This document shows, piece after piece, positions 45,528 through 54,554 of a DNA stretch of 64,000 bases; positions within the stretch are counted from its first letter, which is position 1; every line of letters begins with the position of its first letter. This DNA comes from an uncultured Maribacter sp. Its GTDB lineage: Bacteria; Bacteroidota; Bacteroidia; Flavobacteriales; Flavobacteriaceae. The stretch spans positions 248,001-312,000 of the forward strand of contig NZ_CANMTX010000005.1 of the NCBI RefSeq assembly GCF_947500985.1, given 5' to 3'. Below the pieces are notes generated by a model. That model did not search any database, was not told where the DNA came from, and saw only the letters and a list, made by a program, of their open reading frames with translations. The position numbers and the translations under genes were made by a program.

Positions 45528-45944
45528 TTAAAATAAAAAACTCTCGATAGCGAGATCATAGCTTTTTAAACCAAAACCAAGTATTACACCACTTGCTGCT
45601 GGCGATATGTAAGATATATGCCTGAATTCTTCGCGCTGGTGTGTATTAGAAATATGCACTTCTATTACGGGAGTTTCTACCGCTTTTACAGCATCACCAA
45701 TACCCACAGAAGTATGTGTATAAGCTGCTGCATTGAGCACAATACCATCATATGAAAAGCCTGTCTCTTGAATTTTAGAAATTAGTTCACCCTCAATATT
45801 CGATTGAAAATATTCTAATTCAACATCTTTAAATTTGAATTGTAATTTTGAAAAGTAATCCTCAAAAGTTTCAGAACCGTATACTTCTGGCTCCCTTTTT
45901 CCTAACAAATTTAAGTTGGGACCATTTATAATGATAATCTTCAT
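45528..45944 (-). CDS. aroQ: Type II 3-dehydroquinate dehydratase
   Basis: Dehydrates 3-dehydroquinate to 3-dehydroshikimate. A 138-residue enzyme: INGPNLNLLGKREPEVYG (6-23, with active-site Arg and Tyr), NAAAYTHTSVGIGDAV, EVHISNTHQREEFRH. It is near xerD but on the opposite strand, with a beta-barrel gene between. Length and motifs are ordinary. This is the housekeeping shikimate step, in contrast to the AroB-like eboD. Confidence 0.96.
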   Translation of the reverse strand: MKIIIINGPNLNLLGKREPEVYGSETFEDYFSKLQFKFKDVELEYFQSNIEGELISKIQETGFSYDGIVLNAAAYTHTSVGIGDAVKAVETPVIEVHISNTHQREEFRHISYISPAASGVILGFGLKSYDLAIESFLF

Positions 45945-46011
45945 ATATCAAAAATAACGAATGTTATTGTACAATGAATTAGAAATATCAGAAGTAAATT
46001 AAAGTATTTCT

Positions 46012-46530
46012 TTAGCGACGAGTTCTATATTTAGGCTCAAAATTGTAAACGATACCCAAGGTAACCGTAGACCATGTAGTTTCTTCAATATCAATACCTG
46101 TATAAGAAAAATTGACTTCTACACTTGAACTCATTAAATAAGCAATTGTAGGTCTGTAATATAAACCACCCTCATTACCATCATTAATACCCATAGCATA
46201 GCCAATATTCCCGCCAAATGAGAAATAATTTGATGTCCAAAAACGAACGCCTGCAGACAATGGTAAAAACTGAACAGCTTCTTGCTCTTCTCTAATAATT
46301 GTTGTTTGAAAGGTTTCTGCAAAACCATGAATATAACCTACTGCAGGTCCAACATCAACCACTTCACCTAGCGGATACATGTATGAGAAATCTGCTCCTA
46401 GTACAATACTTACCGCTTCATTATAATCATCTAGAGGAATACCTCCTTGTATACCGAATTTGAAGCCTTCTTGGGCAAATACTCCGGTTGAAAGACATAA
46501 GGCAAATAATAAAATGAAATACTTATTCAT
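46012..46530 (-). CDS. Small outer-membrane beta-barrel protein
   Basis: A 172-residue protein with a signal peptide (MNKYFILLFALCLSTGVFAQ) and about eight predicted amphipathic strands (FKFGIQGGIPL, VSIVLGADFSYMYPL, FGGNIGYAMG, VTLGIVYNF), which fits an OmpA/OmpX-type eight-stranded barrel. A terminal Phe is not the last residue; it ends PKYRTRR. Ligand unknown. Single gene divergent from xerD. Confidence 0.82.
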   Translation of the reverse strand: MNKYFILLFALCLSTGVFAQEGFKFGIQGGIPLDDYNEAVSIVLGADFSYMYPLGEVVDVGPAVGYIHGFAETFQTTIIREEQEAVQFLPLSAGVRFWTSNYFSFGGNIGYAMGINDGNEGGLYYRPTIAYLMSSSVEVNFSYTGIDIEETTWSTVTLGIVYNFEPKYRTRR

Positions 46531-46717
46531 GGTTTGTTCGGTTTGTTTTCTTCAAAAATAAAGGTAAGACTAAGCTTACAGGCATCTTTGTTGTGAATAC
46601 CATGAAAGTAGTGGTACAGCTAAGTTTTAGATAGGTCATGTTATTTAAAAAATTAAAATAGGCTCCCTATTATTACATTATCACATACTCAATTAATGTA
46701 TTCTTTATCTTTAAACC

Positions 46718-47620
46718 ATGAATTGGAAACATGCGTTAAAGGATTACACGGTATATCTTAAGCTTGAACGAGGGTTATCAAAAAACTCTATACAGAGCTA
46801 TACTATGGATATCGAGAAATTGATGTCTTTTCTTGATGCCAATACCATTAACACAAGCCCTATAATTATAGACAAAAACACTGTTCAACAATTCATATAT
46901 GAAATTGCCAAAGTTGTAAACCCTCGATCCCAAGCTCGAATTATATCGGGACTCAAAAGTTTTTTTAACTATTTAATTTTTGAAGATTACCGAAAAGATA
47001 ATCCGCTGGATTTAATAGAATCGCCAAAAATCGGGCGCAAATTACCAGATACACTTTCTGAAAACGAAATAGACAAATTAATCGGCGCTATTGATTTAAG
47101 CTCAGCCGAAGGAGAACGCAACAGGGCTATGCTTGAAACTTTATATGGTTGCGGACTAAGAGTTTCTGAACTAATCGGATTAAAAATATCTGATCTGTTT
47201 TTTGAGGAAGATTTTATAAAGGTAACCGGCAAAGGAGACAAACAACGCTTTGTACCCATTAGCCCTGTAAACAAGAAATACATTGATATTTATAGAAATG
47301 AAATTAGAGTTCATTTAAAAATTCAAGAAGGTTTTCAAGACATTCTATTTCTTAACCGACGTGGAAAGCAACTTACCAGAGCCATGATTTTCACTATCGT
47401 AAAAAACTTAGCGGTAATAATAGGGTTGCAGAAAAGTATAAGTCCGCATACCTTCAGACATTCTTTCGCTACTCACCTTCTTGAAAATGGTGCAGATTTA
47501 CGATCTATACAACTAATGCTTGGACACGAGAGTATTACTACAACAGAAATTTACATGCACGTAGATAGGTCTCACTTAGCTGAAGTTATGAATACGTATC
47601 ACCCTAGAAAAGATCATTAA
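46718..47620 (+). CDS. xerD: Tyrosine recombinase XerD/XerC-like
   Basis: A 300-residue tyrosine recombinase that resolves chromosome dimers at dif. N-terminal core-binding domain (about 5-85; LERGLSKNSIQSYTMDIEKL) and C-terminal catalytic domain with Arg in GCGLRVSEL, Lys region GKGDKQRFVP, HTFRHSFATHLL, LGHES and the nucleophile Tyr in TTTEIYMHV. Its stop overlaps the stop of a frameshifted beta-barrel gene on the other strand. XerC versus XerD is not decided from the sequence; the location near aroQ is common in flavobacteria. No phage neighbours. Confidence 0.93.
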   Translation: MNWKHALKDYTVYLKLERGLSKNSIQSYTMDIEKLMSFLDANTINTSPIIIDKNTVQQFIYEIAKVVNPRSQARIISGLKSFFNYLIFEDYRKDNPLDLIESPKIGRKLPDTLSENEIDKLIGAIDLSSAEGERNRAMLETLYGCGLRVSELIGLKISDLFFEEDFIKVTGKGDKQRFVPISPVNKKYIDIYRNEIRVHLKIQEGFQDILFLNRRGKQLTRAMIFTIVKNLAVIIGLQKSISPHTFRHSFATHLLENGADLRSIQLMLGHESITTTEIYMHVDRSHLAEVMNTYHPRKDH

Positions 47621-48133
47621 AATTTCCACTTACTACCAATAGTATATACCGAAGACATAGTTACTTGGGTTTCTCCAAAAGCACCGATGGTCGATTTATT
47701 TAATTGAACATTACTTTTTAATTCAATCATAAAATTTTCGCTAACGTCATAACCAGTACCTGCCACAAAACCAAGACGATATGGCACTTCCAACAGTTCT
47801 TTTTTTTTCAGTTGCTACTTCAACTTCTAGACCTGACAACAAATATAATTTCTCATTTAAATAAAACTTACCCAATAAACTAGATCTGGATCTTTCGCTC
47901 AAAATATAGGTGTCATAAAATCCTTGAAGCTCTAATTGTATTCCACTGGTAATTCCATACTGTACCATAAAAAATTTATGTACATCACCAAATGCAGAAA
48001 CAGGGTATGCATGCCCTGAAATTGATATTCCAGTTAATGATGAAGGCAGATTTGTTACCGGCTCGTCTTCTGTAGTTTGACCTTTCGACACTATTACAAA
48101 CAAGAACAGAAAACTAAGTACAAGTATTTTCAT
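47617..48133 (-). pseudogene. Outer-membrane protein gene with +1 frameshift in A9 tract
   Basis: The frame from the ATG at 48133 gives a signal peptide (MKILVLSFLFLFVIVSKGQ) and beta strands, and stops at 128 residues with an unrelated tail after VATEKKRTVG. On the minus strand there is a run of nine A (plus-strand T 47800-47808). With eight A, the frame continues as E-L-L-E-V-P-Y-R-L-G-F-V-A-G-T-G-Y-D-V and on to 'VYTIGSKWKF', a classic barrel C terminus with a final Phe, ending at 47617-47619. So the full gene is about 171 codons, and one inserted A breaks it. It may be a true mutation, a phase-variable switch or a sequencing error. Confidence 0.85.
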
Positions 48134-48269
48134 CGGTTGGGCATCTTAAATTGTTGAGCATAAATTCCTACAAAAGATATTTTAAAAATCAATGCCACAG
48201 AAATACTTAGCAAAACTTTAACTGCCAACTATTTAGAAAGTCTCTCTTAAAATATGAAATACAGTTTCA

Positions 48270-49562
48270 CTAATCTTTAAACTGGCTGTAATCTCTTTTA
48301 AACGGGCGAATGATCAAACGTGCCTCCCTATCAAATCGAATGTAGTTGTATACCCAATTGATAAATACTACCATTCTATTTCTAAAACCGATTAAGAAAA
48401 ACAGGTGTACGAACATCCAAACGAACCAAGCAAAAATGCCCTGAAATCTGATTTTTTTAATATCACAGACCGCTTTATTTCTACCAATAGTTGCCATGCT
48501 ACCTTTATCATTATAGACAAATGGCTTCATGGGCTTGTTTTCCAATAAATTTACTAAGTTTTTACCCAGTAGTTTACCTTGCTGTATTGCAGGTTGTGCT
48601 ACCATTGGGTGTCCACGAGGGTTATCTTCGGTAGCCATGCACGCAATATCGCCAATAGCAAATATTTCTGGATGACCTATTACCTGATTGAATTCATTGA
48701 CATTTATTCTATTACCACCAGCAATTACGCCTTCAGCATCTAAACCTTTAATACCAGCACCTTTTACCCCTGCTGCCCAAACTACAGTAGCTGCATCGAA
48801 TTTTAAATCTGTTTTTGTTGTAACTGTCTTACCATTATACCCGGTTACCCGAACTCCCTTCCAAACCTGAACTCCTAACTTTTCTAAGAAATCTTCAGCC
48901 TTTTTTGATGCTTGCGCACTAAAACCTGGCAGTAAACAATCACCACCTTGTACAATATTTATCTGTGCTCTTCTTGTATCTAAATCTGGGTAATCTTTTG
49001 GTAAAATACCTTTCTTTATTTCTGCTAAAGCACCAGACAGCTCAACCCCTGTTGGTCCGCCACCTACAATCACAAAATTCATCAAAGCATCTCTTTCATG
49101 ATAATCATCTGTAAGAAGTGCTTGTTCAAAATTCTCTAAAATTAAACTACGAAGATTTAATGATTGCGGAATCGATTTCATAGACATCGCGTTCTTTTCT
49201 ATCTCCTCATTTCCAAAGAAATTAGTTTCAGAACCTGTTGCGACCACTAAATAGTCAAAACTTAAATCACCAATATTTGTATTCAACTTTTTGCCGGCAG
49301 TATCTATACGCTCTACTTCTGCTAAACGGAAATAAAAATTATCATACCCTATTAATACTTTTCGAAGTGGGTATGCTATAGAATCTGGTTCAAGACCACC
49401 GGTAGATACTTGATATAATAAGGGCTGAAAAGTATGGTAATTGTTCTTATCGATAAGAACAACCTGTACTTCTTGCTTACTTAATTTTTTAGCTAGAGAG
49501 ACTCCGCCAAAACCACCACCTATTATTACAATTCTAGGATAGCTCGAAAGTGGTATGTTCAT
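48270..49562 (-). CDS. ndh: Type II NADH dehydrogenase-like oxidoreductase
   Basis: A 430-residue FAD/NAD(P)-dependent oxidoreductase, most like non-proton-pumping NADH:quinone oxidoreductase (NDH-2). Visible: FAD-binding VIIGGGFGGVSLAKKL (12-27), NAD-binding FVIVGGGPTGVELSGALAE, FAIGDIA, and a C-terminal hydrophobic hairpin FAWFVWMFVHLFFLIGF then MVVFINWVYNYI that would anchor it to the inner membrane. It passes electrons to menaquinone. Single gene, divergent from the amidohydrolase. Confidence 0.93.
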   Translation of the reverse strand: MNIPLSSYPRIVIIGGGFGGVSLAKKLSKQEVQVVLIDKNNYHTFQPLLYQVSTGGLEPDSIAYPLRKVLIGYDNFYFRLAEVERIDTAGKKLNTNIGDLSFDYLVVATGSETNFFGNEEIEKNAMSMKSIPQSLNLRSLILENFEQALLTDDYHERDALMNFVIVGGGPTGVELSGALAEIKKGILPKDYPDLDTRRAQINIVQGGDCLLPGFSAQASKKAEDFLEKLGVQVWKGVRVTGYNGKTVTTKTDLKFDAATVVWAAGVKGAGIKGLDAEGVIAGGNRINVNEFNQVIGHPEIFAIGDIACMATEDNPRGHPMVAQPAIQQGKLLGKNLVNLLENKPMKPFVYNDKGSMATIGRNKAVCDIKKIRFQGIFAWFVWMFVHLFFLIGFRNRMVVFINWVYNYIRFDREARLIIRPFKRDYSQFKD

Positions 49563-49662
49563 AGTATAAGTACTTAAATGCGAAATTAAACAAATGGATT
49601 TCTACTTTAAAATAATAATGTGTTTTTAGTATCTTTAAGGTCTAACTCAAACAAACACCACA

Positions 49663-51090
49663 ATGCATAAAACCCTTATTTTATTGGCAGTACTCGGTAC
49701 TTCCTTTTATTCGATGAATGCTCAAAAGAGCGAAAAAGACATTATTAAAAATTTAGAGCAAAAAAGTGCCGATTACGGAATTATAGCTCAAAATATTTGG
49801 GAATTCGCAGAAATGGGCTATCAAGAAGAACAAAGTTCTGGTCTTCTGCAACAGACATTACAAGATGCTGGTTTCACCATTAAAAAAGGTGTTGCAGGCA
49901 TACCAACAGCTTTCATTGCAGAATATGGTAGTGGTAGCCCGGTAATTGCTATTATGGGGGAATACGATGCTTTACCTGGTCTTTCTCAAAAAGCAGTAGG
50001 TGAGAAGGAATCGGCTGGCGCAGCTGCAGGTCACGCATGCGGACACCATTTATTCGGGACCGCTTCTACAGCTGCTGCCATTTCAACAAAAGAATGGTTA
50101 GAGGCAAACAAATCTAAAGGTACAATTCGTTTTTACGGTACCCCTGCAGAAGAAGGAGGTTCTGGTAAAGTTTATATGGTTCGTGAAGGACTTTTTAATG
50201 ATGTTGATGTTGCCTTACACTGGCACCCAGGAGCTCAAAATGCTGCGAGCGCTGGCGCGGCCTTAGCAAATAAATCGGCTAAATTTAGATTTCATGGTAT
50301 TTCTGCACATGCAGCTGCTTCGCCAGACAAAGGTCGTTCTGCTTTAGATGGTGTTGAAGCTATGGATATGATGATCAATATGATGCGTGAGCACATACCT
50401 CAAGAAGCCAGAATTCATTATGTAATTACAGATGGTGGTAAAGCACCGAACGTTATTCCTGATTTTGCAGAAGTGTATTACTATGCTCGCCATAATAGAC
50501 GCGACGTCGTTATTGAAATTTTTGACCGTATGGTAAAAGCTGCCGAAGGTGCTGCTTTAGGTACAGGTACAACGATGGATTATGAAATGATAGGTGGTAC
50601 GCATGAGTTACTACCAAATCTTACTTTACAGAAAGTGATGCATGAAAACCTATCTGAAGTTGGCGGAATGGAATATACTGCAGAAGAAAAGGCTTTTGCC
50701 GATAAAATTGCAAAAACATTAGGTCAAGAAAAAGCAGATCTTGCTACTGCAAAAAATGTACAACCGTACAAGACCGAAGCTAAAGCATTTGGTTCTACCG
50801 ATGTTGGCGATGTTAGTTTCACCGTACCAACAGTTGGTTTTAGCACTGCTACTTGGGTGCCAGGTACACCGGCGCATAGCTGGCAGGCAGTTGCCGCGGG
50901 CGGTACTTCTATTGGTAATAAAGGGATGATGATTGCTGCAAAAACATTAACAATGACTGCAATAGATTTATTCAAGGATAAAAAACTTATTGAAACTGCA
51001 AAGAAAGAATTCATTGAAAAAAGAGGTGCAGATTTTAAATACATTCCTCTATTAGGGGATAGAGCACCTGCTTTAGATTATAGAAAATAG
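49663..51090 (+). CDS. Exported M20-family amidohydrolase (AbgB-like)
   Basis: A 475-residue metal-dependent hydrolase with a signal peptide (MHKTLILLAVLGTSFYSMNA), so periplasmic or secreted. M20D-type motifs: MGEYDALPGL, GHACGHHLFG, FYGTPAEEGGSG and LHWHPG for the metal site, and a dimerisation/lid domain with IPFSAHAA-type FHGISAHAAASPDKGR. Nearest known relatives are p-aminobenzoyl-glutamate hydrolase subunit B and aminobenzoyl/indole-acetyl-amino acid hydrolases; the substrate is not certain. Single gene with a terminator at 51111. Confidence 0.9.
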   Translation: MHKTLILLAVLGTSFYSMNAQKSEKDIIKNLEQKSADYGIIAQNIWEFAEMGYQEEQSSGLLQQTLQDAGFTIKKGVAGIPTAFIAEYGSGSPVIAIMGEYDALPGLSQKAVGEKESAGAAAGHACGHHLFGTASTAAAISTKEWLEANKSKGTIRFYGTPAEEGGSGKVYMVREGLFNDVDVALHWHPGAQNAASAGAALANKSAKFRFHGISAHAAASPDKGRSALDGVEAMDMMINMMREHIPQEARIHYVITDGGKAPNVIPDFAEVYYYARHNRRDVVIEIFDRMVKAAEGAALGTGTTMDYEMIGGTHELLPNLTLQKVMHENLSEVGGMEYTAEEKAFADKIAKTLGQEKADLATAKNVQPYKTEAKAFGSTDVGDVSFTVPTVGFSTATWVPGTPAHSWQAVAAGGTSIGNKGMMIAAKTLTMTAIDLFKDKKLIETAKKEFIEKRGADFKYIPLLGDRAPALDYRK

Positions 51091-51110
51091 TCATAGATTA
51101 CTATAGATTA

Positions 51111-51144
51111 AAAAGTGCCAAATAATACTTTGGCACTTTTTTTT
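51111..51144 (+). terminator. Terminator after the amidohydrolase gene
   Basis: AAAAGTGCCAAA (51111-51122), loop TAATAC, TTTGGCACTTTT (51129-51140), then more T. A perfect 12-base-pair stem. Confidence 0.88.
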
Positions 51145-51162
51145 ATGTATTTGTAGATTTAT

Positions 51163-51171
51163 TGTAACAAA
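51163..51171 (+). promoter_or_regulatory. TGTAACAAA element before second ECF sigma gene
   Basis: Same nonamer as at 32451, at a similar distance from the start (45 against 40 bases). Possible ECF-type -35 element; a -10 partner is unsettled. Confidence 0.35.
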
Positions 51172-51215
51172 AGAAACTATCGATAGACTAACGTGATAAG
51201 AACAACCAACCAATA

Positions 51216-51710
51216 GTGAATAAAGAACTTGAACACAAATTTGTGACCGAGCTGCAGGACAATCAAAATATTGTCCATAAAGTGTGTACCCTGTATACAA
51301 ATGACCGCGACTCTCACAACGATTTGTTTCAAGAAATAACTATTCAATTATGGAAGGCTTATCCCAAATTTAGGGGAGAAGCAAAGTTTAGCACGTGGAT
51401 GTATCGTGTGGCATTGAACACCGCCATCACCTTATATCGAAAAAATAAAAGAAGAATTGATACTGCTGATTATGAGTCTATAATTTTCAAAATTAAGGCA
51501 GATGAGTATGATGAAACCGAAGAATTGCAATTGAAGCTAATGTATAAAGCTGTAAAGCAATTAAATGATATTGATAAAGCATTAGTTTTTTTATATCTGG
51601 AGGATAAAAATTATGCAGAAATATCAGAAACATTAGGTATTACCGAAGTAAATGCACGTGTGAAAATGAACCGTATTAAAACAAAATTAAGAACCATTTT
51701 GAATCCATAA
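51216..51710 (+). CDS. ECF-type RNA polymerase sigma factor
   Basis: A 164-residue ECF sigma factor. Region 2 spans about 20-85 (DLFQEITIQLWKAYPKFRGEAKFSTWMYRVALNTAI) and region 4 about 105-160 (LNDIDKALVFLYLEDKNYAEISETLGI). The start is GTG at 51216; no better ATG is available before region 2. A membrane protein gene follows after 4 bases and may be its anti-sigma factor. This is the second ECF system in the window; it resembles but is not a copy of the one at 32499. Confidence 0.92.
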   Translation: MNKELEHKFVTELQDNQNIVHKVCTLYTNDRDSHNDLFQEITIQLWKAYPKFRGEAKFSTWMYRVALNTAITLYRKNKRRIDTADYESIIFKIKADEYDETEELQLKLMYKAVKQLNDIDKALVFLYLEDKNYAEISETLGITEVNARVKMNRIKTKLRTILNP

Positions 51711-51714
51711 GCAT

Positions 51715-52365
51715 ATGACGGATGAACTGGAATTATTAAAGAAAGACTGGCAGAAGAAGGAATTTGATGTTCCTAAACTGAGCTATGAAGATATTCACAA
51801 AATGATATGGAAAAAATCTTCTTCTATTGTTAAATGGATTCTAATCATTAGCATATTAGAATTTACCGTACCCCATCTTTTATACCTATTACCTTCTATG
51901 CGTGAAGGAATGGAAATCTATGATAAAATTGGCGTATCTAAATATCTACTGATTATTTCTGTATTTACTTATGCAGTTGCATTTTACTTCATATTTCAAT
52001 TCTATAAGCGATTTAAAGAAATATCAGTTTTAGATAATTCTAAAAACTTGATGAAGAAAATTATAAAGACAAGAAAAACAGTAAAGCACTACGTTATTTT
52101 TTCATTATCAATGATAATGGTTACCATTATCATTATGATTATTGGTGTTTATTTGAACGATAATATAATTTCGGCTTTCCCAGAATTAAAAGGTAGTCTA
52201 GAAAACATATCACAAGAAAAGTTGAAAATCACCGTAATGCTATCCATTGGTATTTTCGGAGTAATCTTAACTTTACTAATGGGAGTAATTTACTTTTTAC
52301 TTTATGGTCTTCTACTAAGAAAACTAAAGAAAAATTATAGTGAATTAAGGCATTTAGCAGTTTAA
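51715..52365 (+). CDS. Four-helix membrane protein, probable anti-sigma partner
   Basis: A 216-residue integral membrane protein with about four membrane helices (near 38-58, 78-98, 125-145 and 175-200), a cytoplasmic N terminus of about 35 residues (TDELELLKKDWQKKEFD) and a cytoplasmic charged tail. No classic anti-sigma zinc motif. The gene is 4 bases after the ECF sigma gene. Family not named. The gene overlaps plsC at the 3' end by four bases, tail to tail. Confidence 0.78.
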   Translation: MTDELELLKKDWQKKEFDVPKLSYEDIHKMIWKKSSSIVKWILIISILEFTVPHLLYLLPSMREGMEIYDKIGVSKYLLIISVFTYAVAFYFIFQFYKRFKEISVLDNSKNLMKKIIKTRKTVKHYVIFSLSMIMVTIIIMIIGVYLNDNIISAFPELKGSLENISQEKLKITVMLSIGIFGVILTLLMGVIYFLLYGLLLRKLKKNYSELRHLAV

Positions 52366-53168
52366 GAATTTCTCCACTTACGCTGCTTATTTTCCTCTTC
52401 TACAGCCATTAAATCTTTTTTAGAGATTACCTTTAAAAATGAAGGGTGTTGTTCTATGGCGTACTCTAATTTTTCAATTATAGATTCAGAAGATTCATTC
52501 TCATAATCTATTTGCAATGGCTCTTTAATGATTATAGATTGAAGAATTCCTTTTTTCTTGACACGAAGTCCTTTCTTATCAAAAGAACGTCTAAATCCAT
52601 CAATTACTACTGGTACAACAACTGGTTTGTATTTTTTAATAATATGTGCAGTACCTTTTCTTAAAGGTTTCCACGGTGTTGTAGTCCCTTGAGGAAAAGT
52701 AATAACCCAACCATCGTTTAAAGCTAAACCAATGCTAGAGATATCGCTCATTTTTACTTGACGCTTTACATCTTTACCTTCAGAACGCCATGTTCTCTCT
52801 ACACTTACAGAACCTGCATAGGCCATAATTTTCGTCAACAGACTTTTTCTCATGGTTTCTGCAGCCGCAACATAATACATGTTCAATTTAGGCTGCCATA
52901 TATAACCTAAGTTCTTTATAGAATCTTCTCGGCCACTTAAGCTAGCATTGAATACATGAAACATAGCCACTACATCAGCAAAGTAAGTTTGATGGTTACT
53001 TACAAATAGTACATTTCTATCTGGCAGGCTTCTAATAATATCAGAGCCTTCAATTTCTAACGTATTAAATCCTTTATAGCGCTGATGCGAAAGCAAGGCT
53101 AAAATACGAATTAGCCATTTTTTAATATATAAATTATGCCCGAAAGGGTTTTTATCGAATAATCCCAT
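52362..53168 (-). CDS. plsC: 1-acyl-sn-glycerol-3-phosphate acyltransferase (PlsC family)
   Basis: Acylates lysophosphatidate in phospholipid synthesis. The 268-residue protein has the acyltransferase motif NHQTYFAD (residues 58-65): H and D are separated by five residues, one more than the standard HX4D. Further motifs are FPQGTTTPWKP (in place of FPEGTRS) and the VVPVVIDGF strand. So it belongs to a divergent PlsC branch, common as I recall in Flavobacteriaceae; the exact acyl acceptor is uncertain. Next to a NUDIX gene 26 bases upstream. Confidence 0.88.
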   Translation of the reverse strand: MGLFDKNPFGHNLYIKKWLIRILALLSHQRYKGFNTLEIEGSDIIRSLPDRNVLFVSNHQTYFADVVAMFHVFNASLSGREDSIKNLGYIWQPKLNMYYVAAAETMRKSLLTKIMAYAGSVSVERTWRSEGKDVKRQVKMSDISSIGLALNDGWVITFPQGTTTPWKPLRKGTAHIIKKYKPVVVPVVIDGFRRSFDKKGLRVKKKGILQSIIIKEPLQIDYENESSESIIEKLEYAIEQHPSFLKVISKKDLMAVEEENKQRKWRNS

Positions 53169-53194
53169 AGAATGCTAAAATAAATAAATATGCC

Positions 53195-53836
53195 TTACAA
53201 CACCTGCTTTAATAACTCTTTAATCTCATTCAACATCATTGCCGTAGCACCCCAAACAATATAACCGTTTAATTTAAAGGCAGGTACTTCAATATCTACA
53301 GCATAAGAGGTTGTTATTTTTTTGGATACAATTTTTGATTCGTCTAAAAAATCTACAATTGGAACTTCTAGAATCAATTCTACTTCTGATTCTTGTTTTA
53401 CAAAAGGTTTTGGTTCTTTATACAGCCCAATAAATGGCTGAACAATAAAATTACTTGGAGGAATAAAAATTTCTGAGATTTCTTTCACCAAGGTAACATC
53501 TTTGGGCTCTACCCCTACTTCTTCATAGGTTTCGCGCAAAGCAGTAGTAAGCAATCCGTCATCTGATTTTTCCACTTTACCGCCCGGAAAACCTACTTGG
53601 TTAGAGTGCACACCTTTATATGTTTTTCTCAGAATCAACAATAGATTGGTATTTTGATTTACCGTTGGATAAAATAATGCCATAACTGCCGCTTTCCTCG
53701 GATTCTTCTTCGCCTGACTAATTCGCTGCAACTCTTCTATACGAATTTCTGGAGCCATTTTATACTGCGAAGCTTCTCCCGGTAGCGGTAGATCCTTTAT
53801 TTTTGATATTTGTTGTTCAAAAAAATTAAAATCCAT
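53195..53836 (-). CDS. NUDIX hydrolase, CoA pyrophosphatase type (NudL-like)
   Basis: A 213-residue NUDIX protein. The Nudix box is GGKVEKSDDGLLTTALRETYEEVGV with REXXEE intact; upstream LPLPGEASQYKMAPE (17-31) and the 'VGFPGG' preceding the box match CoA-pyrophosphatase (NudL) relatives. Expected reaction: CoA to phosphopantetheine and 3',5'-ADP. The start codon at 53836-53834 overlaps the start of the cyclophilin gene on the opposite strand by two bases (CATG). It is followed by plsC. Confidence 0.9.
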   Translation of the reverse strand: MDFNFFEQQISKIKDLPLPGEASQYKMAPEIRIEELQRISQAKKNPRKAAVMALFYPTVNQNTNLLLILRKTYKGVHSNQVGFPGGKVEKSDDGLLTTALRETYEEVGVEPKDVTLVKEISEIFIPPSNFIVQPFIGLYKEPKPFVKQESEVELILEVPIVDFLDESKIVSKKITTSYAVDIEVPAFKLNGYIVWGATAMMLNEIKELLKQVL

Positions 53837-54554
53837 GCGTTCACTTAAATTCTATATATTCCTTTTTGTTGTTATTGTAGCTTTAGCTGGCTGTAAAGAT
53901 ACTTCTAAGAAAGTTGACACTACAATTTCTACGGCCCAGACAATTATAGACTCTACTAAAATTACAGAAAAAGAAATAATAAATGACGAGCAAGAAGAAG
54001 CTTTTGAACTCACCGAAGACAATGCCATTGATTTCTTTTTCAATTATGAAAAAACGTTAAAATCGAATAAGGTAAAAATCACTACTAATCTTGGCAGTTT
54101 TACCATAGAGCTATTTGAAAATGTACCTTATCACCGAGCCAATTTCATTTACCTTACTGAAAAGGGTTATTTTGATTATACGCAATTTCATAGAGTGGTG
54201 AAAAATTTCATTATCCAAGGTGGTAATTCTGATGACGAGAAAACAGGAAAGAAGAGAAATGACATAGGCAGGTATTTATTACCTCCAGATACTCGAAAAG
54301 GTCATAAGCACCATAGAGGAACAGTTTCTATGCCTAGTAGCGAAATGGACAACCCTCATATGCTAGCATCTCCTTTTGAATTTTTCATAGTTGTTACCGA
54401 TCCTGGCTCTTATCATTTAGATAATGAATACACGCCATTTGGTAGAATTACAGAAGGTATGGATGTGGTTGATAAAATTAACAATGTACCCGTTGAAAAA
54501 GGAGATTGGCCTTTGCAAAATATCTACATCGAAAAGGCTGAAGTACTAGAGTAG
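53835..54554 (+). CDS. Cyclophilin-type peptidyl-prolyl isomerase, lipoprotein
   Basis: A 239-residue lipoprotein with a signal peptide ending LAGC (Cys 20), then a Ser/Thr/Glu-rich linker (about 21-75) and a cyclophilin domain (about 78-238): ITTNLGSFTIELFEN, YFDYTQFHRVVKNFIIQGGN, GTVSMPS, EFFIVV and FGRITEGMDVVDKI. The catalytic Arg in FHRV and Gln in IQGG are there. Acts in the periplasm on folding. It is divergent from the NUDIX gene with overlapping start codons. Confidence 0.93.
   Translation: MRSLKFYIFLFVVIVALAGCKDTSKKVDTTISTAQTIIDSTKITEKEIINDEQEEAFELTEDNAIDFFFNYEKTLKSNKVKITTNLGSFTIELFENVPYHRANFIYLTEKGYFDYTQFHRVVKNFIIQGGNSDDEKTGKKRNDIGRYLLPPDTRKGHKHHRGTVSMPSSEMDNPHMLASPFEFFIVVTDPGSYHLDNEYTPFGRITEGMDVVDKINNVPVEKGDWPLQNIYIEKAEVLE

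Noticed and set aside
46718-47620. Integrase of a mobile element
   Set aside because: The recombinase fits XerD/XerC, lies in a core-gene setting near aroQ, and no attachment repeats, phage genes or integron parts are adjacent.
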